64,000 nt of DNA, taken from Streptomyces echinatus (GTDB taxonomy: Bacteria; Actinomycetota; Actinomycetes; Streptomycetales; Streptomycetaceae). The notes below the pieces were generated by a model. The model saw nothing but the letters and a program-made list of their open reading frames with translations, searched no databases and was not told the DNA's origin. The DNA lies in NCBI RefSeq assembly GCF_014203595.1, contig NZ_JACHJK010000002.1, positions 372,001 to 436,000 of the forward strand, read 5' to 3'. Made by a program: the position numbers and the translations under genes. How positions within the stretch are numbered: the stretch's first letter is position 1; each line of letters begins with the position of its first letter. Of this stretch, positions 8,062 through 16,296 are shown piece by piece.

Positions 8062-10440
8062 ATGGATCGTTTTCCGAATGCAGCCGATGTCGAATTCCAC
8101 AGCCCTTTGGACCTCTCCAGGGCCGCCGTCGCGGTACTGGACGCCGAAGGCCGCGTCTCCGGGTGGGGACCCTCGGCCCAGCGCCTTCTCGGACACGCGC
8201 CCGAGGACGTGCTCGGCCTGCCGGCGGAGCGACTGCTGGCCGCGGCCCCCGGACAGCGGCCGGCCGCCCTCTGCAGGGCGGGCAAGCCCCGCGGCACGGT
8301 CCTGGACCTCTGCTGCCGGGACGGTCGTATCCTGCGCGCCGCCGTGACGTTCAGCCCCCTCGCGCACCGGGGCGCCGCCGCGACCGTCGTCGTGGCGGCC
8401 GACCTGGAGGCGCTGCGCGGCTGGGAGCTGCAGCTGGCGATGCTGCAGGGGCTGGCGACGGAGTCCGCGGTGGGGCTGACGATCTTCGACACCGACGGGA
8501 TCGTCGTCTGGGGCAACGTCTCCACCGATCTGGAGCTCGCGGGGATGGCGCAGTACATCGGCAAGCCGGCGTCGGCCCTCTTTCCGGAGGGCGAGTTCAT
8601 CTCCCGCCACCACCCCCCGGACGAGGACCAGATCATGGAGCACGTGCTGACGACGGGGGAACCGATCCTGGGCATGCACTATCGCGGACGCGCTCCCGCC
8701 GACCCCGTGCGCGAGCACGTCTGGTCCTGTTCCTACCACCGACTGGTGGACGCCCGGGGCGAGCCGCTGGGGCTCTTCGAGGAGTCGCTGGACATCACCG
8801 ACCGCTACCGCGCCCAGGAGCGCCTGTCCCTGCTCGTGCGGGCGGGAAAGCGCATCGGTGCCTCGCTGGACGTGCGGCGTACGGCCGCGGAGCTCGCCGA
8901 CGTGGCGGTGCCGCAGCTGGCCGACGAGGTGCTGGTGGACCTGCCGGCGGCGGTCATCGAGGGACGGCAGCCGCCCACGGGATCGGCGCCGGGGCACAGT
9001 CTGCTCCGGATGCACGGCCGGACCTCGGAGGAGTTCCGGACCAGCCCGGTCTCCTACCCGCCGTCGTCACCGCAGGCGCAGAGCCTGGCCACGAGCCGCC
9101 CCGTCGTCGGCGCGTCCCCGCCCGGGACCCCGGACGAGACGGAGACGGAAGCGGGCGCCTCGCACTCCTGTCTCTTCGTCCCGCTGCTCACCCGCGACGC
9201 GGTCCTGGGTCTCGCCACGTTCCGGCGCAGCAGCAACCCCGATCCCTTCGGCGCCGAGGAGCAGACGCTCGCCGTGGAACTGGCCGAGCGAGCCGCCGTC
9301 GGCATCGACAACGCCCGCCGCTACACCAGCCAGCACGCGGCGGCCCTGGTGCTGCAGCGGAGCCTGCTGCCGCAGCACCTGCCCCGGCTGAGCGCGGTCG
9401 ACGTGGCGTACCGCTACCTGCCCGCCGACAGCCGCGTGGGCGTGGGCGGCGACTGGTTCGACGTGATCCCGCTGTCCGGTGCCAGAGTGGGTCTGACGGT
9501 CGGCGACGTGGTGGGCCACGGCATGCACGCGGCGGCGACCATGGGCCGTCTGCGCGCCACCGTGCGGACCCTGGCACTGCTCGACCTGGATCCGGCCGAG
9601 CTGCTCACCCGGCTGGACGACCTGGTCACGCAGGACTCGGAATCCCGGACGGACGACGTGCTCAGCGACCAGGCGCTCGGGGTGACCTGTCTCTACGCGA
9701 TCTACGACCCGGTGAGCGGCCGGTGCGTCTGGGCGAGCGCGGGTCATCCCCCGCCGATCGTGGCCGACGCGAACGGCGCGGTGGCCCTGTCCGCGCTGGC
9801 GCCGGGACCGCCGCTGGGGCTGGGGGGCCTGCCCTACGAGAACGTCGAGCTGAGCCTGTCCAACGGCAGCGTGGTGGCGTTCTACACCGACGGCGTCGTG
9901 GAGGACCGGCGCACCGACATCGACAGCGGAATCGACCGTCTGGCCCAGATCCTCGCCTGGCAGCGGGGCCCGGTGGAGGAGTTGTGCGACAGGGCGCTGG
10001 GGGCCCTGCCGCCCGGACCGCAGGCGGACGACGCCACCCTGCTGCTGGTCCGCACCCGGCGTCTCGACGCCGGCCGGGTGGCGGACCTGGAGCTGCCCCC
10101 CGACCCGGCCATGGTGGCTCGCGCGCGCACGCTCACCGAGCGCCAGCTGGAGACCTGGGACCTGTCCGACCTGTCGTTCACCGCCGCGCTCGTGGTGAGC
10201 GAGCTGGTCACCAACGGCATCCGGTACACCGGCGGGCCGGTGACGCTGCGGCTGATCAAGGACCGTTGCCTGCTGTGCGAGGTCTCCGACAACGCCCACA
10301 CCGCACCCCATCTGCGGCGGGCGCGTCGGGACGACGAGGGAGGCCGCGGCCTGTTCCTCGTCGCCCAGGTTGCCCAGCGCTGGGGCACGCGGTACACCTC
10401 GTCCGGCAAGACGATCTGGGCCGAGCTGGCCATCCCCTAG
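8062..10440 (+). CDS. SpoIIE-type PP2C phosphatase with PAS, GAF and HATPase domains
   Basis: A 792-residue signalling protein. Two PAS-like regions (about residues 10-110 and 125-255) are followed by a GAF region (about 255-430). Next is a SpoIIE/PP2C phosphatase domain with metal-binding motifs VGGDWFDV near 461 and GDVVGHGMHAA near 480, then ADDATLLLVR. The end is an anti-sigma-factor-like HATPase with VVSELVTNGIRYTGG near 710 and GGRGLF near 760. This architecture is common in Streptomyces, where such proteins are thought to act in partner-switching control of sigma factors. The PAS and GAF parts presumably sense a signal. The start was chosen for GAGGGGAAG upstream; the 20-residue upstream extension looks non-coding. 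It is transcribed alone and ends at a strong hairpin. Confidence 0.92.
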   Translation: MDRFPNAADVEFHSPLDLSRAAVAVLDAEGRVSGWGPSAQRLLGHAPEDVLGLPAERLLAAAPGQRPAALCRAGKPRGTVLDLCCRDGRILRAAVTFSPLAHRGAAATVVVAADLEALRGWELQLAMLQGLATESAVGLTIFDTDGIVVWGNVSTDLELAGMAQYIGKPASALFPEGEFISRHHPPDEDQIMEHVLTTGEPILGMHYRGRAPADPVREHVWSCSYHRLVDARGEPLGLFEESLDITDRYRAQERLSLLVRAGKRIGASLDVRRTAAELADVAVPQLADEVLVDLPAAVIEGRQPPTGSAPGHSLLRMHGRTSEEFRTSPVSYPPSSPQAQSLATSRPVVGASPPGTPDETETEAGASHSCLFVPLLTRDAVLGLATFRRSSNPDPFGAEEQTLAVELAERAAVGIDNARRYTSQHAAALVLQRSLLPQHLPRLSAVDVAYRYLPADSRVGVGGDWFDVIPLSGARVGLTVGDVVGHGMHAAATMGRLRATVRTLALLDLDPAELLTRLDDLVTQDSESRTDDVLSDQALGVTCLYAIYDPVSGRCVWASAGHPPPIVADANGAVALSALAPGPPLGLGGLPYENVELSLSNGSVVAFYTDGVVEDRRTDIDSGIDRLAQILAWQRGPVEELCDRALGALPPGPQADDATLLLVRTRRLDAGRVADLELPPDPAMVARARTLTERQLETWDLSDLSFTAALVVSELVTNGIRYTGGPVTLRLIKDRCLLCEVSDNAHTAPHLRRARRDDEGGRGLFLVAQVAQRWGTRYTSSGKTIWAELAIP

Positions 10441-10495
10441 CGCCTCTCGTCCGGTGCGGCGGCCCTGGGCCCGGGAAGCGCGACGTCACCGGAAG

Positions 10496-10547
10496 ACGCC
10501 GGGGCCCGGACGACGGGGCTGGGGATCCTCGTCGTCCGGGCCGGCGT
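10496..10547. terminator. Long hairpin between convergent genes
   Basis: Arms 10496-10515 and 10530-10547 (ACGCCGG...CCCGGACGACG against CGTCGTCCGGGCCGGCGT) pair over 18 bp with a 2-nt bulge and a 14-nt loop. It lies between the phosphatase stop (10440, plus) and the protease stop (10637, minus), so it can serve both. Downstream, 10560-10635 is a low-complexity stretch of degenerate CTCCTGTGCTT-like repeats. Confidence 0.65.
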
Positions 10548-10636
10548 GCACGGAGCGGGCGGGGCGTCGGCGCCTCGGCGCTCCGGTGCTCCTGTGCTTC
10601 TGTGCTCCTGCTTCGGTGCCTCGGCGCTTCGGTGCG

Positions 10637-12238
10637 TCAGACGACCTTGACCGCGCTCCAGGCCGCGGCCACGGTGGCGTACTCGGGGCCGGTGGCGCCG
10701 TAGAGGTCCTTCGCCGCGTTCAGCGTCGCGGTGCGGGCGCCCTTGTAGTCCGTGGTGGAGGTCATGTAGACGGTCAGCGCCCGGTACCAGATGGCGGAGG
10801 CCTTCTTGTTGCCGATGCCGGTGACGGTGGAGCCGTTGCAGGTCGGGCTGTTGTAGGAGACGCCGTTGACGGTTTTGGCGCCGCTGCCCTCGCTCGCGAG
10901 GTAGAACCAGTGGTTGCCGACGCCCGAGGAGTAGTGCACGTCGAGCCGGCCGACCGACTTCGACCAGCAGTCGGCGGAGCCGCCGTCCAGGGACGGCTTG
11001 TCGAAGCGGCGCAGCCACGGCGGGGTGGACTGGTCGCTGAAGAGGTAGTCGGGGGTGTCGACCGGGTTGTTCGCGTACCACTCGACCATGGTGCCGAGGA
11101 TGTCGCTGGTGGCCTCGTTCAGGCCGCCGGACTCACCGCTGTAGCGCAGGTTGGCGGTGGCGGAGGTGACGCCGTGGGTCATCTCGTGGCCCATGGTGTC
11201 GAGGTCGACCTGCTCGGGGTCGGTGGTGCCGTCACCGTCGCCGGTCAGCATGCAGAAGCAGGTGTCCGACCACTGGGCGTTGTCCCAGTTGGTGCCGACG
11301 TGGACGAAGACGGTGGCGCCGCGGCCGTCGTTCTTGATGCCGTTGCGGCCGAAGGTCGACTTGTAATAGTCGTATGTCTTCGCGGTGTTGGCGTGCGCGT
11401 CGACGGCGGCGGTGGCGCGGTCGGCGGAGAACTTCCTGCCGTCGCCCCACACGTTGTCGGCGTCGGTGAACAGGGTGCCGGAGGTGCTCTTCACGGACGA
11501 GGACGAGAGGTTGTGGGCGTCCTTGGTGATGTGGCCGCGCACCGGGTCGATCAGGGCGAAGGTGCCGTCGGCCTGCTGGGTGGTGTCGATGCCGATGTCA
11601 CCGGTGTACTCGGAGTGGCCGGTTCCGGTCGCCTCGCGCTCGGCGTCGTAGTTCTCGATCGCCGCGCCGGTGGTGGCGTCGGTGACGAAGACCTCGCCGT
11701 GCGGCTGGCCCTTGTCGCCGAGGCCCTGCACGGTGGTGCGCCAGGCCAGCCGCGGGGTTCCGTCGGCGGCCCACACGACCAGTTCGGGGGTGGACCTGGC
11801 GTTGCGCACCAGGCCGTGCGAGCGCTTCAGGGCGCCGGCCGCGGTGCCCTTGGCGCCGACGGCGGGAACGACGGACCTGAGCGCCACCGTGTGGGCCTTG
11901 GCGCGGGTGGATCCCTTGAGCGAGCCGTCGGCCTTCTGGTGGACGACGAAGTCGCCGCCGACGACGGGGAGACCGCGGTAGGTCCGCTCGAAGCGGACGT
12001 GCTGGGTGCCGTCGGCGTCGAGGACGACGTCCTTGACGTGGAGCTTCTGGCCCGCGCCGAATCCGAAGGTGCCGGCGTGCCGGGTCACGTTCACTCTGGC
12101 CTGGGATATCGCCGTGTCGCGGACGGTGTGCGCGCGCTGCGCCGCCTGGGGCTGCGAGTGCGCCGGTACGGCCATCGCACCGGTGGTGAGGACGCCTGCG
12201 GCGACCATCGTGGAAAGAGCAAGAAGGGGACGGGGCAT
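10637..12238 (-). CDS. Secreted M4 family neutral metallopeptidase (thermolysin-like)
   Basis: A 533-residue preproprotein. The start MPRPLLALSTMVAAGVLTTG opens a signal peptide ending near AMAVPAHS. An FTP/PepSY propeptide follows (VRFERTYRGLPVVGGDFVVHQ). The catalytic domain carries zinc motif HEMTH near residue 350 and GGLNEATSD near 371, which supplies the third zinc ligand. The C-terminal alpha-helical domain ends in AWSAVKVV. The ATG has GAAGGA upstream; an upstream in-frame start at 12304 would bury the signal peptide. It should be exported, self-processed and degrade extracellular protein. A LysR gene lies 144 nt upstream on the same strand and could regulate it. Confidence 0.95.
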   Translation of the reverse strand: MPRPLLALSTMVAAGVLTTGAMAVPAHSQPQAAQRAHTVRDTAISQARVNVTRHAGTFGFGAGQKLHVKDVVLDADGTQHVRFERTYRGLPVVGGDFVVHQKADGSLKGSTRAKAHTVALRSVVPAVGAKGTAAGALKRSHGLVRNARSTPELVVWAADGTPRLAWRTTVQGLGDKGQPHGEVFVTDATTGAAIENYDAEREATGTGHSEYTGDIGIDTTQQADGTFALIDPVRGHITKDAHNLSSSSVKSTSGTLFTDADNVWGDGRKFSADRATAAVDAHANTAKTYDYYKSTFGRNGIKNDGRGATVFVHVGTNWDNAQWSDTCFCMLTGDGDGTTDPEQVDLDTMGHEMTHGVTSATANLRYSGESGGLNEATSDILGTMVEWYANNPVDTPDYLFSDQSTPPWLRRFDKPSLDGGSADCWSKSVGRLDVHYSSGVGNHWFYLASEGSGAKTVNGVSYNSPTCNGSTVTGIGNKKASAIWYRALTVYMTSTTDYKGARTATLNAAKDLYGATGPEYATVAAAWSAVKVV

Positions 12239-12382
12239 GACGGGGTGATTCCTTCGCTCGTCGTGGGGTGACGACGTCCTGGGACGTTGACGCGAAGTGT
12301 TCACCAGGTGACATGTTCCTGACGTGACTCCATCTGGGATATAGCCGCGGAGCTATAGGGCAGGAGTCCGTGCCCCGGCCCC

Positions 12383-13363
12383 TCACCCGTCCCCGGCGAG
12401 CGCGAAGTCCTCGCCCCCCGCCTCCCACCAGGCCAGATACTGCGGCCGTTGCCGCACCATCGACAGATAGGCGGCCAGCAGACGCGCGCACGCCGCGTCG
12501 GCGAGCTCAGGCGGAACCGATCCGGTGTTCCAGGCGAGGAGCAGTCGCCGGTGCAACGGCACGTCCACGAGCGGCCGCTGCACCGTTCCCTGGACGGAGA
12601 CCTCGGCCGTCGGCCATACGCCGCAGACGGCACGCCCACCGGCGACCAGGATCTGCGCCACGGACAGGTCGGGCGTCACATGGGTGATGCGCGGAGTGAA
12701 TCCGGCCGACTGGCAGGTGAGTTGGAGATAGGCGTGCACACCGCTCTCGTCGGCCTCCGGCATGACCCACTCCTCGTCCGCCAGTTCATGGAGGCCGACG
12801 CTCTCCTGGCGGGCCAGCGGATGGTCCGCGGCGAGCAGGACGAAGACCGGCTCGCGGAGCAGTGTGCGGGTCGCCACCGACTCGCCGACCGGCAGTGGGA
12901 AGCCGGGGAACTCGCCGAACACCGCGATGTCGCACTTCGACAGGCTCAGCGACTTCACGAGGGTGTGCACGGAACGGCGGGCGTCTATGGTGAGCCGGCG
13001 TTCCGGGACGAGTTCGAAGAGGGCGGAGACCAGCAGCGACATCAGCGGTCCGGCGGTTCCGCCCGCCCGCAGCGGGGTGGCGGCCTGCCGGTCCCCCTCG
13101 GCCGCCGCTCGCGCGTACTCCCGCAGCCGGTCGAAGCCGACGACCAGGTCCCGGGCGCAGCGCAGGACGTACTGCCCGTTCTCGTTCGGTGTCACCCCGT
13201 CGACGCTGCGGACGAAGAGCGGGCCGCCCAGCTCCTGTTCGATCCGCTTCAGCTGCGCGCTCATGGCCGGCTGGGAAAGCTGGAGCCGTGCGGCAGCCCG
13301 GCGGATGCTGCCGGCCTCGGCGACCGTGAGCAGGACACGGAGGTGCCGGAACTCGAGGTGCAT
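12383..13363 (-). CDS. LysR family transcriptional regulator
   Basis: A 326-residue protein. The N-terminal winged helix MHLEFRHLRVLLTVAEAGS continues with the recognition helix region LQLSQPAMSAQLKRIEQELG. The type 2 periplasmic-binding-like effector domain fills residues ~95-300. ATG at 13363 (or 13369, two residues longer) follows GCGGGGAA; the 62-residue upstream extension has no family match. The next gene on the same strand is the M4 protease. LysR proteins beside extracellular proteases occur in streptomycetes, so the protease is the obvious candidate target, but that is inference. Confidence 0.92.
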   Translation of the reverse strand: MHLEFRHLRVLLTVAEAGSIRRAAARLQLSQPAMSAQLKRIEQELGGPLFVRSVDGVTPNENGQYVLRCARDLVVGFDRLREYARAAAEGDRQAATPLRAGGTAGPLMSLLVSALFELVPERRLTIDARRSVHTLVKSLSLSKCDIAVFGEFPGFPLPVGESVATRTLLREPVFVLLAADHPLARQESVGLHELADEEWVMPEADESGVHAYLQLTCQSAGFTPRITHVTPDLSVAQILVAGGRAVCGVWPTAEVSVQGTVQRPLVDVPLHRRLLLAWNTGSVPPELADAACARLLAAYLSMVRQRPQYLAWWEAGGEDFALAGDG

Positions 13364-13555
13364 GAACATTCCCCGCTCAGCGCGGGGGACCCGTACACCC
13401 CCCGTGACCTGCAGAACCCTCTGCCCGAGGGCATGGGGACCAAGAATCCGACGGACCCGTGGGGGTGGCAACCCCCGGACGGTAAAACCTGCGCGCGAAC
13501 GCCCCGGCGCTTCACCGGCATTCCGGTTCCAGTCCCCGCATACCGCCACGATTCA

Positions 13556-13600
13556 CCGGACCGCCTCCGTCCGGACCGCCTCCGTCCGGACCGCCTCCGT
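13556..13600. repeat. Three perfect 15-bp tandem repeats
   Basis: The unit CCGGACCGCCTCCGT occurs three times in a row (13556, 13571, 13586), about 190 nt upstream of the LysR start, in non-coding DNA. Confidence 0.9.
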
Positions 13601-13683
13601 CTGCAAGGTCGACGCTCACCGGCCCGCCCGCCATCAGGCGGAGCAGCGGTCACGTACGGGTAGGCGGTGACCCGGCCGTCCGC

Positions 13684-13932
13684 GCGGGCGACACCCTTCG
13701 GGGGCCGCTGACCCCGGACGGCAACACCGGCGGCATCAGGGCCGGCGGCAACTCGGTGACCGGGGCGGTGAGTATCACCGACAACAGCGGCAGCGGCCCG
13801 CTACCCGGTGAGGCCGTGCCCGTGTTCGACGGCAACCAGGTCTCCGGGCCGCTGAACTACGCGGGCAACGAGCCGGGGCTCACCCAAATCCGCAACACCG
13901 TGGACGGGCCCCGGTCCGGACAGTGCCGGTGA
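13684..13932 (+). pseudogene. Decayed 3' fragment of a secreted/cell-surface protein
   Basis: In the frame ending at TGA 13930-13932, the translation contains low-charge repetitive text: NTGGIRAGGNSVTGAVSITD, then FDGNQVSGPLNYAGNEPGL and NTVDGPRSGQC just before the stop. Streptomycete exported proteins of unknown function end with similar GN-VSGPL-C-GN-P and NTV-GPR-GQC repeats, normally with paired cysteines; here one position is Tyr. No start codon with a ribosome-binding site or signal peptide precedes it, so it is best read as the remnant of a larger gene. Recognition of the family is from memory of its style. Confidence 0.4.
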
Positions 13933-14602
13933 CACGGATTCGCCCCGTCGGCGGCAGTGAAGGCGGCACGGAGCCGGCGCCGGAATTCCGCGGTGCTGAC
14001 TAACGGCCTGAAGCTAACGACCTCAAGACGAGTCCTGCCACTGTCCGAAATCTGGCGCCTAAAATCAGGCATCCTCACTCTCCGTGGCGATAGAAGCCCG
14101 CGAACAGCCGACAACTCGCCGAGTATTCGTTCGAAATGCGTTTCGGCCAGACTTAACCCGCCACAACTCGCCGAGCCTACCGCGCGGAAGCCCCACCTGG
14201 GGGCCGAACAAGCCTCTTCAGTGCACGGCGCCGCCAGGCACCCGTAAACGATCAAGGGTCGGCGTAGCCGACCGAAAAGGTTGAACACAAATTACACACA
14301 CCCCCTCTTCAATTCCGGCACCGATGGTCTAGATTGACCGTGCTTCAGCTGACCGGTCGCGAGGCGACCGGCAAATGATCTTTGGGTTCGGCGCCAGGGA
14401 AAGCCGTCAGTCGCGTTCCCGGCGCCGGACGTGGGGGTGATCAGTTTTCGGGGCCCGGGAAGGGGGCCTGGGGTGCGGGGGCACCCGGGGTTCCGACGGG
14501 TTCCCGCGCACCTCGCGAGACCGGCAGGACATACGCCCTGCTGCCACCGGGGTGGGTGGTTCGAGCGGCTCCGAAACGGCCGGGATGCCATGCGCCCAAG
14601 GG
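13933..14602 (+). promoter_or_regulatory. Probable promoter and long structured leader of the polysaccharide operon
   Basis: No credible gene lies between 13933 and the start at 14745. The first 350 nt are AT-richer than their surroundings. A weak promoter-like pair, CTTCAA (14307-14312) and TAGATT (14330-14335) with 17 nt between, could drive the operon. Hairpins follow at 14257-14273 (GGTCGGC/GCCGACC) and 14353-14371 (CCGGTCGC/GCGACCGG). A larger fold pairs TTCGGCGCC near 14388 with GGCGCCGGAC near 14420. The leader would be about 400 nt. I could not match it to a known riboswitch. Confidence 0.35.
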
Positions 14603-14703
14603 GCGGGGGCCTCCCGGGGAAGGGCAGCGCGGCGGGGGGCGGGGGCCTCCCGAGGGGAGGAACAGTGCGGGAGGCGGGGGCCTCCCGAGGGGGAGGAACA
14701 GTG
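14603..14703 (+). repeat. Three imperfect ~29-nt repeats containing SD-like sequence
   Basis: Copies start at 14603, 14639 and 14674. Each begins GCGGGGGCCTCCCG; the last two continue to GGGAGGAACAGTG, which reads as a Shine-Dalgarno plus GTG. Those GTGs are out of frame with the downstream transferase. The same GGGGGAGGAAC motif recurs as the real ribosome-binding region before the dehydrogenase at 16297. Confidence 0.75.
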
Positions 14704-14744
14704 TTAGGCGAACACGTCGAACCACTGGGAACCTGGGGGGTTCT

Positions 14745-16223
14745 GTGCGGCAAGGGGGAGCAGTCAGCTCGTTTCCGTCGGTGCGCGAGCGCCTGGCGAA
14801 CGGGCCAATCAGCCATCCCGCGATCGACTGGGAGCAGCGGTACCGCCGTACCGTGATCATCAGCGACACGGTGACCACCGCCTTCGTGGTGGCGGCCATC
14901 GGCAACTTCTTCGGGGCCCGCGACGCGGCCAACTGGCACGAGAAATGGGGCATTCTCGCATTCGGCACCGAGCTGCTGGTCCTGGGGGCGCTCGCGGTGA
15001 GCCGGTCGTGGGCTCCGGCGGTGCTCGGCCAGGGGGCCGAGGAATTCCGCCGGCTCGGACGCTCACTGTTCATGGCGACCGTCGCGCTGGCGCTCGGCGG
15101 TATCGCCCTCACCTCGCGCAACATCAAGCTCTGGATCTTCGTCGCGATCCCCGCGATCGCGCTCATCACCATGACGGCGCGGTATCTGCTGCGCCTCTGG
15201 CTGCACAAACAGCGCAAGGAAGGGCGGTGCCTGAGACCGGTGCTCGCGGCCGGGAGCCTGGCCACCGTCCGCGATCTGATCACCCGGACCCGCAAGTTCC
15301 CGCACCTCGGCTGGCGGGTGGAGGCCGTGTGCACGACGGACGGTCTCGGGCTCGAAGGCGACCAGCTGGACGGAGTGCCGGTCGTCGGCCCCCTGGCGGA
15401 CGTGGCGGGCCACGTGCACCGCGACGGCTACCGTGTCGTCGCGGTCACACCGGACCCGCACTGGTCACCGGACCGGCTGCAGCGGCTGGCCTGGAACCTC
15501 GAGAGCAGCGACGCCGAGATGGTCGTCGCGCCCGTGCTGATGGAGGTGGCCGGCCCGCGGCTGCACGTCGACGCGGTGCTCGGGATCCCGCTGCTGCGGG
15601 TCAGCATGCCGACCTTCACCGGCGGCCGCCGGGCGGTCAAGGAGGTCGTCGACCGGATGGGCGCGGCGGTCCTGGTCATGCTGTTCGCGCCGTTGATGGT
15701 GTTCGTCGGGCTGCTCGTGCTGGCGGACAGCCGTGGTGGGGTGTTCTACCGCCAGCGCAGGGTCGGCAAGGACGGCCGCGAGTTCACCATCCTCAAGTTC
15801 CGCACCATGGTCTCCGGGGCCGACGGGGCACGGGCCGAGCTGGCCGACCGCAACGAGGGCGCCGGCCCGCTCTTCAAGCTCCGCCGGGATCCGCGGGTGA
15901 CCCGGGTGGGAGCGGTGCTGCGCCGGTACTCGATCGATGAACTCCCGCAGCTTTTCAACGTGCTGACGGGTTCGATGTCGCTCGTCGGTCCGCGGCCTCC
16001 GTTACCGGAGGAGTGTGCCGCGTACGACCCGGACATCCGGCGGCGGTTGCTGGTCAAGCCCGGGCTCACCGGCCTGTGGCAGATCAGCGGACGCAGCGAC
16101 CTGCCGTGGGAGGAGGCGGTCCGGCTGGACCTGCGGTACGTGGAGGACTGGTCGCTCGCCCTGGACACAGTGATCTTGTGGAAGACGCTGCGTGCGGTGC
16201 TCCGGGGGCAGGGGGCCTACTGA
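14745..16223 (+). CDS. Polyprenyl glycosylphosphotransferase (initiating sugar transferase)
   Basis: About 492 residues from GTG 14745, which has GGGGGG upstream; the frame is open further upstream but enters repeats. Four or five N-terminal membrane segments (TVTTAFVVAAIGNFF, GILAFGTELLVLGALAV, SLFMATVALALGGIAL, IFVAIPAIALITM) and a nucleotide-binding-like middle precede the catalytic domain. A further helix (AAVLVMLFAPLMVFVGLLVL) leads into the bacterial sugar transferase signature: FYRQRRVGKDGREF, ILKFRTM, SIDELPQLFNVLTGSMSLVG, then GLTGLWQISGRS. It should transfer a sugar-1-phosphate to undecaprenyl phosphate and so start the repeat unit on the membrane. Codon 16002-16004 is TTA (Leu), very rare in Streptomyces, which suggests BldA dependence. 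Confidence 0.92.
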   Translation: MRQGGAVSSFPSVRERLANGPISHPAIDWEQRYRRTVIISDTVTTAFVVAAIGNFFGARDAANWHEKWGILAFGTELLVLGALAVSRSWAPAVLGQGAEEFRRLGRSLFMATVALALGGIALTSRNIKLWIFVAIPAIALITMTARYLLRLWLHKQRKEGRCLRPVLAAGSLATVRDLITRTRKFPHLGWRVEAVCTTDGLGLEGDQLDGVPVVGPLADVAGHVHRDGYRVVAVTPDPHWSPDRLQRLAWNLESSDAEMVVAPVLMEVAGPRLHVDAVLGIPLLRVSMPTFTGGRRAVKEVVDRMGAAVLVMLFAPLMVFVGLLVLADSRGGVFYRQRRVGKDGREFTILKFRTMVSGADGARAELADRNEGAGPLFKLRRDPRVTRVGAVLRRYSIDELPQLFNVLTGSMSLVGPRPPLPEECAAYDPDIRRRLLVKPGLTGLWQISGRSDLPWEEAVRLDLRYVEDWSLALDTVILWKTLRAVLRGQGAY

Positions 16224-16296
16224 TGCGCGGAAGTCGTCGTCCGGCCGGCGCGCGGACCGCAGGCCGGCAGGGCCTGCCTGGGGGGAGGAACGGGTC

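Noticed and set aside
13857..14288. A 143-codon minus-strand frame upstream of the polysaccharide operon
   Set aside because: No ribosome-binding site or family resemblance, and it overlaps the better-supported surface-protein remnant and the leader.
14353..14744. A known riboswitch (cyclic-di-AMP or cobalamin type) in the polysaccharide leader
   Set aside because: Hairpins are present, but I could not find the conserved core sequences of either class. A covariance search would decide.
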